From: Strigamia acuminata
Taxonomy: Eukaryota > Arthropoda > Chilopoda > Geophilomorpha > Linotaeniidae
NCBI GenBank assembly: GCA_949358305.1
Contig: OX442319.1
Location: 310,001 to 374,000, forward strand
Direction: 5' to 3'
Length of the DNA: 64,000 bases
In this document: positions 51,824-60,018 of the stretch, one piece after another
Position numbering within the stretch: position 1 is the stretch's first letter
Layout of the letters: each line of letters begins with the position of its first letter
Notes under the pieces: generated by a model
Seen by the model: only the letters and a program-made list of their open reading frames with translations
What the model was told of the DNA's origin: nothing
Databases searched by the model: none
Made by a program: the position numbers and the translations under genes

Positions 51824-52501
51824 ATGAATGTCATAAATTTTGACACGGGGCGTTTGGATAAATGTGATAAGTCGATTCTGCCAAAAAACATAAGATGCAT
51901 CACGTGTGGCCCGGCTGAATGTGGGAAAACGAATCTGTTGCTAAACTTCCTGCACTGGTTACGATTTGACAAGCTGATGGTGTTTTCTAAAACTTTATTT
52001 CAACCAAAATACGAGCGGTTAAGAGAGTTGTTCGAGGATCTAGAATCGGAATTGGGCGAACAGGTAGCTCATTTCTTCCCGAGCAACGAAGATGTGCCGT
52101 CTCCCGAACAACTTTTTGATAAATCCGTGAACAAGTCTATTTTTGTGTTTGACGATGTGATGACCGACAAGCAACATAATATTGAGAAATATTTTGCCCA
52201 GGGCCGTCATAGTAACGTAGACTCTTTTTACTTGTGTCAGACTTATAGCCGGATCCCAAAACAGGTGATAAGAGACAATGCCAATTTAATAATCATGTTC
52301 AGACAAGACGAAAGAAACATAAAACACGTTTTTGACAACCATGTTGGAACGGACATGACGTACGTTCGATTCAGAGACATGTGTAAGTCGTGTTGGGACG
52401 ATGATACGTTTGGCTTTCTCACGATAGACAAGACCAAGTCTATGTCGAGCGGGAGATATAAAAATAAATTTTCCCCATTTTTAAAAAATGAACATGAATA
52501 A
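51824..52501 (+). CDS. DNA-packaging ATPase (FtsK/A32 type)
   Basis: 225 residues. Walker A GPAECGKT (29-36) and Walker B SIFVFDDV (105-112) are intact, followed by a CQTYSRIPKQVIRDNANL segment matching the sensor/arginine region of A32-like ATPases. It pumps genome DNA into the capsid. The ATG follows TATAAAAA. Its last codons overlap the start of the next gene by 14 bp in another frame. Confidence 0.95.
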   Translation: MNVINFDTGRLDKCDKSILPKNIRCITCGPAECGKTNLLLNFLHWLRFDKLMVFSKTLFQPKYERLRELFEDLESELGEQVAHFFPSNEDVPSPEQLFDKSVNKSIFVFDDVMTDKQHNIEKYFAQGRHSNVDSFYLCQTYSRIPKQVIRDNANLIIMFRQDERNIKHVFDNHVGTDMTYVRFRDMCKSCWDDDTFGFLTIDKTKSMSSGRYKNKFSPFLKNEHE

Positions 52502-53621
52502 ACAACAGCGTGGAAATTACGAGAAATTAAAACAGAGCTTGAAAAAAAAGTTTCTGCAAGATAAGTTAAACAGAGGATCCGAAGATGAAGCGCTCGGTGC
52601 ATTCTTCAAACCGGTTACTACAGCATTGCATAGCCTGCCGCAGCAGCAGCAAGTATCTCCACCCCAACCCATGTCTTTCAAACCGTCACCTTCCACTACC
52701 GTTAAAAGCGAGCCTAAGAAGACAATGTCAAAAATGGATATAGAGACACCCGTCAGAAATTGGGAAAATGCATCCATTAAAAGACAGTTCTTACGCCAAA
52801 GCTTGTCCTCTAGTCATCGTGGAACTCCTCAAAGTTTAGTTGATCACGATGAAGAGAACAATACATCACTTCGAAGTGTGGAAGAAGAAGAAGCAAATCT
52901 TGGTGACGATGCTGATGCTGATGATGTTTCTGATAAATATCGCACGGAAGTACGTAGAAGTCTCGAATGAAAAAAGAAAGAAACAGATTCGGAAGACACG
53001 TATCTGCAATCTTTTATAAGTTATTATTCTGCAAATGCGGGTAATATAGACCGTGTGTTTGGAATCAGATTTGATACTAAAGACTTAAAATTTAAAATAG
53101 GAGTCGAAGAAGTTACATTAATCCCGGATCATATTTCTGTAAGAAATAAAACATATAGATTCGATAAAGAATTAAAGGATTTCCTCTTGAACAAAATTCC
53201 AGCATTGGATCCATATCAGAATCAGAAGGCATTAAATAATTATGCCGACATTCTAATCAAAACTAAAGCATTATTTAGTCGTCATGATCCAGCAACTAAT
53301 AGGCCAAAATCTTCTAAAGGAGAGAAGTATCTGAAAGTGATTAAACCAATTTGGCAACACTACAAACAATATCAAGCACAATATCTACAATCGGGCAAAG
53401 GTGTCACAAAAACGTTTCGGCCGCACAACTCCGTAGACTACAAGTATTACAATAACCCGGACGAATTAATAGACAGGCTGCGATTGTTGCATGCATCACG
53501 GGATGCTGGAAACCAGTCTCACGACAACGAAATTGTAGAAATACTTATGGAACTAAAAGAGGAAAGAGTCCTCGATAAAACCAAGTTTGAAAACATGCGG
53601 AAGAAAATTCTCGCAAATTAA
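52488..53621 (+). CDS. Uncharacterised Polinton protein, in-frame TGA
   Basis: A frame of about 377 codons with a single TGA at 52968-52970. The first part (160 residues) is charged: a basic, probably helical start (EKLKQSLKKKFLQDKLNR), a Q/P/S-rich linker and an acidic stretch. The second part has FGIRFDTKDLKFKIGVEEV and a KALFSRHDPATNR-x-KSSKGEKY block like the conserved GLR/KG-x-KY C-terminal domain found in many animal Polintons (the PX-type, DUF8207-like proteins, from memory). The unbroken frame after the stop implies one gene with a recent nonsense change, or UGA readthrough. Its role in the virion is unknown. Confidence 0.8.
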
Positions 53622-53647
53622 AAAAAGTAATAATAATCGTGATTACC

Positions 53648-54403
53648 ATGTCTATCGTACTAAGCAGTACAAAATCGGATTTCCTCACTACTTTTAGCTC
53701 ACCTTTAATTTTGGGTGACGACGAATACGAATTGGGATTAGTGAGCCTCGAGACATTTTACACGATGCCAAATATAACCGAGGACAACAACGTGTTCAAA
53801 TACTACACCATTGAAGTAGACGTGAACGTCCCCGCTCGTATTATAGGTACGCTCAACTACGACATCATCGTTCCCGTGGGTTGTTACGAACTTGCCGACA
53901 TTATCTCGTACATACATACCGAAATGAAATCCAGAAGACACTGGAATATGAAAGACGACGCACCTTTCATTGACATCGTGGCCAATTATAATACTCTGTC
54001 CACGACATTAGTAATTAGCAATGCCAGTTACGGGGCCAATTTTTCGGAAAATAGAAGTATGGCTAAATTATTCGGTCTCAAAACAAAGAAATACGGTGTA
54101 GGTAGAAGCGAATCCATTAATCCGGTGAACATTTTTCACATTAACACTATCCTGGTCCATTGTGATCTTATTACCGACTCTTATAAAAACGGGAAGACGG
54201 CTCCGATCATATACGCATTTTTTCCTAATGTCCCGCCAGGCTTCAAAATAGTAGAAATGCCGTATAATATAGTTTACTTGCCGGTGAAAAATCAATCTAA
54301 AATACACAAAGTCAGGATCTGGTTGACCGATCAAGACGATAAACCACTGAATCTGAGAGGAGAAATTTTTACTACACATTTACACTTACGAAAAATAAAT
54401 TAA
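53648..54403 (+). CDS. Minor capsid protein (penton, single jelly roll)
   Basis: 251 residues from the ATG at 53648, chosen over an upstream GTG because MSIVLSSTKSDFLTTFSSPL is how this family starts. LGLVSLETFYTMPNI and the end KVRIWLTDQDDKPLNLRGE are also typical of the Polinton/adintovirus penton protein. It should form the five-fold vertices. It follows the preceding gene by 26 bp. Intact. Confidence 0.93.
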   Translation: MSIVLSSTKSDFLTTFSSPLILGDDEYELGLVSLETFYTMPNITEDNNVFKYYTIEVDVNVPARIIGTLNYDIIVPVGCYELADIISYIHTEMKSRRHWNMKDDAPFIDIVANYNTLSTTLVISNASYGANFSENRSMAKLFGLKTKKYGVGRSESINPVNIFHINTILVHCDLITDSYKNGKTAPIIYAFFPNVPPGFKIVEMPYNIVYLPVKNQSKIHKVRIWLTDQDDKPLNLRGEIFTTHLHLRKIN

Positions 54404-54420
54404 AGCGTAATTAAAAAAAC

Positions 54421-54582
54421 ATGCCGTTAATTTTTAATAAGAACGTAACGGCAAGTAATACCCCCAGCACCAGCTCCAACACTGCCACTGTCAAGACACC
54501 TTCGTCGATTAGAGGTGGAAATATAAAAATTATAAAGTCTTCGATACGGCCAGATAATCGAGAATATATAAATTCTTTTTAA
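54421..54582 (+). CDS. Small basic protein between the capsid genes
   Basis: 53 residues: MPLIFNKNVTASNTPSTS, then a T/S-rich middle, GGNIKIIKSS and a REYINSF end. It is basic, polar and without cysteines. It starts 17 bp after the minor capsid gene, behind an AATTAAAAAAAC leader like those of neighbouring genes. A cement or DNA-binding role is possible but unproven. I do not recognise it. Confidence 0.5.
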   Translation: MPLIFNKNVTASNTPSTSSNTATVKTPSSIRGGNIKIIKSSIRPDNREYINSF

Positions 54583-54681
54583 AAAAATATATATTAAGTA
54601 ATTAATTAAGTACCGTAATTCTTTTTAAAAAAATATATATTAAGTAATTAATTAAGTAATTCTTTTTAAAAAAAATATATA
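54560..54681. repeat. 42-bp tandem repeat upstream of the major capsid gene
   Basis: TTAAGTAATTAATTAAGTA plus ATTCTTTTTAAAAAAATATATA recurs about three times here, partly inside the end of the small gene, and about twice more at 55888-55995. The MITE (54682-55887) sits inside this array. Confidence 0.85.
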
Positions 54682-55887
54682 CAGGGTGGAACAAAAGTCT
54701 GTTCCCCTCAAATATTTCCTCAGCAATTGCATCTAGGCCAACTTTGATGAAGCAATCGTACAGGAAGTTGGGTGAGAGCAATCCAATGATGTCATCAGAT
54801 TTGACCTTGAAGGCCATTTTCAAGGTCATTCACTTGCTAACTTCTAAACCAATCAGGTTAGAGCAAAAAAGTCAATTACAAAGTTTTAGAGCACCATCAA
54901 ATTAGTACTATCCAACTTATCCTAGTCATCTTAAGTTAAATGTTTTCCTTTTAAAAAGGAGACAAATCAGCTGAAATAAAGCCAGCCATTGTGACAAAAC
55001 TTAAATTTCTATCACAAAATACTGAATTACTTAAATAAACGTATTCAAATGTGCATCATTATGCAAGTAAACAAGAAAAACCACTGCCTTTTTTAATGCC
55101 TCAATAATTATTTTATCACAAGATTAACCCTTTATGGACAAGCTTTTTCTTGAATAGGAAAATTTTTTTTCCTATGTATTTTTTTTACTGAAAATTTGTG
55201 ACTTTGTTTATCTGATAATAAAGTAAATCTCAGGTGAAATTTGTAATGATTCATCATTTATTCAATTAAATATTCAACTTAAAAATTTTCTGTCCCTTAA
55301 AACTTCAGCATAACTTTTAAGCTGGCTTTGCTGTATTAGTAAACAGAACTTCAGTGAACAGCTTTTCGTATTTACCAGTAGTGATTAAAACCACCTCCAG
55401 ATGGCTCAAATCTATTTATTTTTATTGTTTAGGCATTACGTCCTCAATAAAATTATTTCCGACCTAAAAACAAACTACATGGCGCTTTAACCAATCGACT
55501 TAAACATTGTCCATAAATCCGTAATGGCTTAAACCAGAACGGCACATTTTATCCTTATGCCTCCGAGGGTTAAAAAATTTCACTTTGCTGATTTTTTTCT
55601 GATTTGTCTCCTTTTTAAAAAGAAAACATTTAACTTAAGATGACTAAGATAAGTTGGATAGTACTAATTTGATGGTGCTCTACAACTTTGTAATTGACTT
55701 TTTTGCTCTAACCTGATTGGTTTAGCAGTTAGCAAGTGAATAACCTTGAAAATGGCCTTCAAGGTCAAATTTGATGACATCATTGGATTGCTCTCACCCA
55801 ACTTCCTATATGATCGCTTCATCAAAGTTGGCCTAGATGCAATTGCTGAGGAAATATTTGAGGGGAACAGACTTTTGTTCCACCCTG
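54682..55887. mobile_element. Palindromic MITE family A, copy 4, inside the Polinton
   Basis: Ends CAGGGTGGAACAAAAGTC and GACTTTTGTTCCACCCTG, flanked by TATA. Without its nested insert it is 760 bp, like copy 2 (765 bp). It separates the small basic gene from the major capsid gene. Its terminal bases (GGAAC) differ from copies 1-3 but match the fragment at 41959, so there are two subfamilies. Confidence 0.9.
55128..55569. mobile_element. piggyBac-like MITE nested in copy 4
   Basis: 442 bp starting CCCTTTATGGACAAGC and ending CCTCCGAGGG, with TTAA on both sides. The CCC(T)/(A)GGG ends and TTAA target are the piggyBac pattern. Family-A copy 2 lacks it (AAGAATAAAAAATTTCAC around 20570 on the minus strand), giving a natural empty site. 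No transposase. Confidence 0.88.
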
Positions 55888-56002
55888 TATATTAAGTAAT
55901 TAATTAAGTAATTCTTTTTTAAAAAAATATATATTAAGTAATTAATTAAGTAATTCTTTTTTAAAAAAAATATATATATTAAGTAATTAAAAAATAGGGA
56001 CG

Positions 56003-57322
56003 ATGCAAGTCTCCGAGAATTATTTGGATGTCGAACAACCATTCGTCGTCGATGAATCTGTTAATGCCTACAACTACCACGAATATTATCCTATTATAGG
56101 AACTAATTTAAATAATGTGAATTCCGAAATTCGATTAATCATTCAAAACGAAGATGTATGGACTCACCCTCATAAAAGTTACGTCTGCATAACAGGAAGA
56201 TTAGTGAAAGCGGATGGTACAGACCTTATCGCTCAAGCTGATGAACAAGACCATATAATAACGTTAGGAAATAACTTTATGCCATTTTTGTTCAGCAACA
56301 TGAAATATCACATAGGTGATAAATTAATAGACGAAATAAATTATCCGGGTTATGCTACCACTATTAAGGGCTTACTAACGTACAAACAGCTCCAAAATTC
56401 GAGCGGAAATATGGGATGGATAGTAGATCATCACAAGGGCGAAGCATCGGATACTCTTAATCCCGCTTTTCTAGAACGTAGAATATTTTACAACATAATG
56501 CCAACGCCCAAAGGATCGTTCTCTTTGTTAGTACCGTTAACACATTTAATGGGATTTTTCGAAGACTATACGAAAATCATATATGGTGCCAAACAAGTTT
56601 TGACCTTAATGCAAACTCACGACAACGATGCCATTTTTAAAGCGATACAGTCCGGTCCCGCCCCAAAAGTAAACACCCCCGTTGGAAAAATTATCATCGA
56701 ACAGTTATATTGGTTGATGCCGCACGTCTTACCGTCCGATATCCAAAAGAATAGATTACTCACTGCCATAGATAGAGGGGTGAACGTTCCATTAGCTTTC
56801 CGACATTGGTCGTTCGAAATGACAGACATGCCACAAAGTAAGGAACACGCGTGGAGAGTGGTAACAACCAGCACGTCAGAAAAACCACGTTACATCATCG
56901 TGGCTTTACAAACGAATAAAAGAGACGACCAATTAAAAAATCCAGCCACATTTGATAACTGCAATGTAACGGAAGTTCATGCCTACTTAAATTCGGAACG
57001 ATATCCTTATCTGGACAGTAACAATGATTTTAAGAAAGCCAATTTCTGTAAATTCTTAGAAAGTTGCATTCAATTTAGAAAAGACTATTACGGTGCCGAC
57101 GATTTACCGTTTAATACTTTTGAGTACGGAAATATATACCCGCTCATCGTAATAGATTGCACGAAACAAAGCGAAAGAATGAAAACCGGAATAATGGACG
57201 TGCAAATAAAAATGAAATTTGCGGAAACCGTTCCTGCCGACACTAAAGCCTACGCTTTGATAATAAGCGATAGACTAATGACTATGAAATTAGACAAGGG
57301 TAAAATCGAAGTATTATATTAG
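56003..57322 (+). CDS. Major capsid protein (double jelly roll)
   Basis: 439 residues from the ATG at 56003. The opening (YLDVEQPFVVDESVNAYNYH), FMPFLFSNMKYHIGDKLID, the FERRIFYN-type segment (LERRIFYNIMP) and a late NTFEYGNIYPLIVIDCTKQ are typical of the Polinton hexon-like MCP. It builds the icosahedral shell. No break. The start is preceded by AATTAAAAAATAGGGACG. Confidence 0.95.
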   Translation: MQVSENYLDVEQPFVVDESVNAYNYHEYYPIIGTNLNNVNSEIRLIIQNEDVWTHPHKSYVCITGRLVKADGTDLIAQADEQDHIITLGNNFMPFLFSNMKYHIGDKLIDEINYPGYATTIKGLLTYKQLQNSSGNMGWIVDHHKGEASDTLNPAFLERRIFYNIMPTPKGSFSLLVPLTHLMGFFEDYTKIIYGAKQVLTLMQTHDNDAIFKAIQSGPAPKVNTPVGKIIIEQLYWLMPHVLPSDIQKNRLLTAIDRGVNVPLAFRHWSFEMTDMPQSKEHAWRVVTTSTSEKPRYIIVALQTNKRDDQLKNPATFDNCNVTEVHAYLNSERYPYLDSNNDFKKANFCKFLESCIQFRKDYYGADDLPFNTFEYGNIYPLIVIDCTKQSERMKTGIMDVQIKMKFAETVPADTKAYALIISDRLMTMKLDKGKIEVLY

Positions 57323-57330
57323 ATTTTAAA

Positions 57331-57375
57331 ATAATATATACGTATATAAAATATATATAAATATATATAATATAT

Positions 57376-57410
<35 letters not shown>

Positions 57411-57490
57411 ATATATATATAATATATATAATATATAATATATAATATATATAAATAAATATATATAAAATAATATATACGTATATAAAA
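57331..57490. repeat. (AT)n / ATATATAA microsatellite
   Basis: About 160 bp of nearly pure AT with near-mirror flanks (AAAATAATATATACGTATATAAA at both sides). It separates the major capsid gene from the next gene. It is likely polymorphic. Confidence 0.95.
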
Positions 57491-57503
57491 AAAGAAATAA
57501 AAA

Positions 57504-57971
57504 ATGTATAAGATACATAAAGTGAATCTATCTCCGAATCAACAACGAAAAATATCCAAGTCTGTCAAAAAAAAGATACCCTTGCATTTAAGATTGAAAT
57601 ACGAACAATTAAACGGCAATCATGGCTTGTCTCTTACGGATAGACAAATAAACAAGATCAAAAAAGCCGGTTCTAAAAAGAAAGGCATGACTTTGAGTAT
57701 ACCTTCAAATCAAATTAAACAATCTGGCGGATTTTTCCCTTTATTACTTCCACTATTGGGGGCTTTAGGCGGTCTCGCTGGCGGTGCGGCAGGAATTGCC
57801 AAAGCTGTCGATGAGGCAAAAACCAACAAGAGAATGCTCGATGAGACAAAACGTCATAATGCAGTTTCAGAAGGTAAAGGAATGCAATTCGCAAAAAAAA
57901 AATCGCGGAAACGCAAGTCTGGAAAAGGTTTTTACTTGAAACCTTACGGCTCACTGGTGACAAAAAAATAA
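57504..57971 (+). CDS. Glycine-rich hydrophobic virion protein (pVI/PX-like)
   Basis: 155 residues. A basic N-terminus (KVNLSPNQQRKISKSVKKK) leads to GGFFPLLLPLLGALGGLAGG and AAGIAKAVDEAK, a hydrophobic or amphipathic helix, then a basic tail ending GKGFYLKPYGS. This GALGG-AAGIAKAV and KG-x-YL-x-PY pattern is common in animal Polintons and resembles adenovirus membrane-active core proteins. A KGKG-like site may be cut by the protease. Its stop follows an A7 run, beyond which the protease reads in another frame. Confidence 0.8.
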   Translation: MYKIHKVNLSPNQQRKISKSVKKKIPLHLRLKYEQLNGNHGLSLTDRQINKIKKAGSKKKGMTLSIPSNQIKQSGGFFPLLLPLLGALGGLAGGAAGIAKAVDEAKTNKRMLDETKRHNAVSEGKGMQFAKKKSRKRKSGKGFYLKPYGSLVTKK

Positions 57972-58327
57972 AACCGCTAGATTCGTTGCAGTTGGAGGAA
58001 CTGGCCAGACGAATGAAAATTTCATTTTTTAGAGGAGTGTTTTCGAGAGATACTTTACCCGTCAAACCACGATCGAAAGAATGTGGAATTATTAATTTGA
58101 ACACACACCACGAAAGCGGAAGTCATTGGGTGGCATACAGTAAAATTGGAAATAAGAAGCTGTACTTCGATAGTTTCGGAGACTTGCCACCCCCGTTGGA
58201 ATTATACGATTATCTGGGAGACAACATAAAATACAATTACAATCAGTATCAAAATTTTGACGAAATTACTTGCGGCCATTTGTGCTTATATGTTTTAAAA
58301 AAATGGAGGAAAGAAGAAAAAAAATAA
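57971..58327 (+). CDS. Canonical Polinton cysteine protease (adenain-like)
   Basis: The frame reads LQLEELARRMKISFFRGVF and SRDTLPVKP at its start. Its triad is SGSHWVAY (His), LYFDSFGDLPPP (Asp) and ITCGHLCLYVL (Cys), with glutamines in YNQYQ. FRGVF-x-RDTLP is the Polinton protease signature. It has no suitable ATG upstream of that motif; the frame is open back through an A7 run (57962-57968) into the previous gene. In some related elements, as I recall, the two form one polyprotein. Confidence 0.9.
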   Translation, partial: KPLDSLQLEELARRMKISFFRGVFSRDTLPVKPRSKECGIINLNTHHESGSHWVAYSKIGNKKLYFDSFGDLPPPLELYDYLGDNIKYNYNQYQNFDEITCGHLCLYVLKKWRKEEKK

Positions 58328-58361
58328 TTAAAAAATAGTTTTTTTCCCTTCTATTAAAAAA

Positions 58362-60002
58362 ATGGTAAGCGTAAATAAACTAGGAGACGATTATCGTCTT
58401 AACGCAGTGCATAAATTGGGCAAACGTCAACGTCGAGAAGTAGATGAGGTTCTCGCAGATCACGTTGGTTACGATGCATTATCCGATCTAGAAAAAAAAA
58501 TTTTTGACGAGATCACAAAGACTAAAAATGCCCTGAAAGCTGCTTGCGATTCTATAATTAACGATTTGAACGCATTAAAACGTACCGTACAAGATCAAGC
58601 TACTAAGCTAACGGGGCAAGGCGAAGGAATTGATACGGAGGATATTGATAAACTCAAAAATGATATTGCCTATGCTACTATAAAATATGGAACGTTGGAA
58701 CAAGATTTGATTAAGAAAATTAAAGAATTAGAAGCGAACATTAAGATATTAGTAGATAATGCGACTGCTTCCGGTGGTGTAGAAGTTGACGAAAAACAAA
58801 TAAGCGCATTAGAAATCAAAATCAAAGACTTGATAAATGACGTTAAATCCGAGTTGGAATCTGCGATCGAAGATTTAAAGACTGGGTTGGAGACGTTGAC
58901 TAATAGCTTAATCCAGAATAAAACCGATTATGATACAAAAATAAACGAAGCATTGGATGAAGTAGAAACCAAAATCCAGAACTTAGACGTGGACAAAATC
59001 AGAACCAACATCGAGGCATCAAATGACAAGATAAAACAAGCACAGGATGATATAAAAAAGTTAGAAAAAAGTGTGGAAAATGAGGTTAAAGCCTTGCAAA
59101 CCAAAATCAAAGCTTTACCCGCAAAATTTGGTGTTAGTAGCGAAAGTACGGAAGACTTAAAAACCAAAATTGAAGCGGCGAAAGCGGAGCTAGACACAGT
59201 CAGTACTGCCATTCAAAAAGATCTGGACGAGACTAAACTTAAATTAAACGAGTACGTAGACGAAAATTCCGTAAAGTCAGATAAAATGCAAACGAGCGTC
59301 AACGAGGTTACCGATAAAATCAAATTAGCCAACGAACAAATAATAACGTTGCAGGAAAACATGTTGTCCATTTTGACATCCGTTCAAGAAGAAATATCAA
59401 AAATTAGCGCAATTCCGAGCGTTGACGAATCAAGTTTTGCTCCGGCTGCTTTGGCCGGGACTGTCGATACGGTAGAAGCCACGTTAAATTCTAACATCGA
59501 AGCGAACAAAATAGAAGTTAATAAGAAATTGACGGAATTAGAAGACAAAATATCAAATCTAAATATTCCCGAAGTAGAAAAACAGGCCGATTTAGTGCTA
59601 GGGTTCGTACATTCGCAACGGACCGATTGGTTTTTGAAGGTGTCCGAAGAATGGAAATTATTTGCACATAATGGACAGTTTTATACTCCTCATTACGGGC
59701 ATATAACGCGAATCAGTTTATACATGTATGCTACTACAGCAGAATACACAGTAACACCTAACGAGTTTGAGTTTATCTTGTCTATTAACGGGAATTGTCG
59801 AACGTTCCATATTCCACGTACAGATGTTACAAAAACACCACGTAAAATGCCGGTATGTTTTAGAACGTACAATTTAGAGAAAAAAGTAGATTTTGATGAT
59901 AACGATCACATTAGAATATCTACTGTCACCGATTGGAGTCCGGAAATAAAAGTTTTCGCCCTCGTGTATTGCAGATTCGATCGTAGTAAATGGGACGATT
60001 AA
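58362..60002 (+). CDS. Fibre-like coiled-coil protein with C-terminal head
   Basis: 546 residues from the ATG at 58362. Residues ~45-405 are long runs of charged heptads (for example KNDIAYATIKYGTLEQDL and KAKSEL-type units; repeated ALE-x-KI, KLE, DKI phrases), predicting an extended coiled coil with short glycine/alanine breaks at ~150 and ~365. Residues ~411-546 are different: rich in aromatic and beta-forming residues (DWFLKVSEEWKLFAHNGQF; FEFILSINGNCRTFHIP), ending CRFDRSKWDD. Stalk plus head is the design of viral attachment fibres. Its position after the capsid genes fits a virion spike. The fold of the head is unknown to me. Confidence 0.7.
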   Translation: MVSVNKLGDDYRLNAVHKLGKRQRREVDEVLADHVGYDALSDLEKKIFDEITKTKNALKAACDSIINDLNALKRTVQDQATKLTGQGEGIDTEDIDKLKNDIAYATIKYGTLEQDLIKKIKELEANIKILVDNATASGGVEVDEKQISALEIKIKDLINDVKSELESAIEDLKTGLETLTNSLIQNKTDYDTKINEALDEVETKIQNLDVDKIRTNIEASNDKIKQAQDDIKKLEKSVENEVKALQTKIKALPAKFGVSSESTEDLKTKIEAAKAELDTVSTAIQKDLDETKLKLNEYVDENSVKSDKMQTSVNEVTDKIKLANEQIITLQENMLSILTSVQEEISKISAIPSVDESSFAPAALAGTVDTVEATLNSNIEANKIEVNKKLTELEDKISNLNIPEVEKQADLVLGFVHSQRTDWFLKVSEEWKLFAHNGQFYTPHYGHITRISLYMYATTAEYTVTPNEFEFILSINGNCRTFHIPRTDVTKTPRKMPVCFRTYNLEKKVDFDDNDHIRISTVTDWSPEIKVFALVYCRFDRSKWDD

Positions 60003-60018
60003 ACTAATCATCGTCATA

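Noticed and set aside
57282..57518. Tyrosine/isoleucine-rich minus-strand frame
   Set aside because: Translation of the AT microsatellite.
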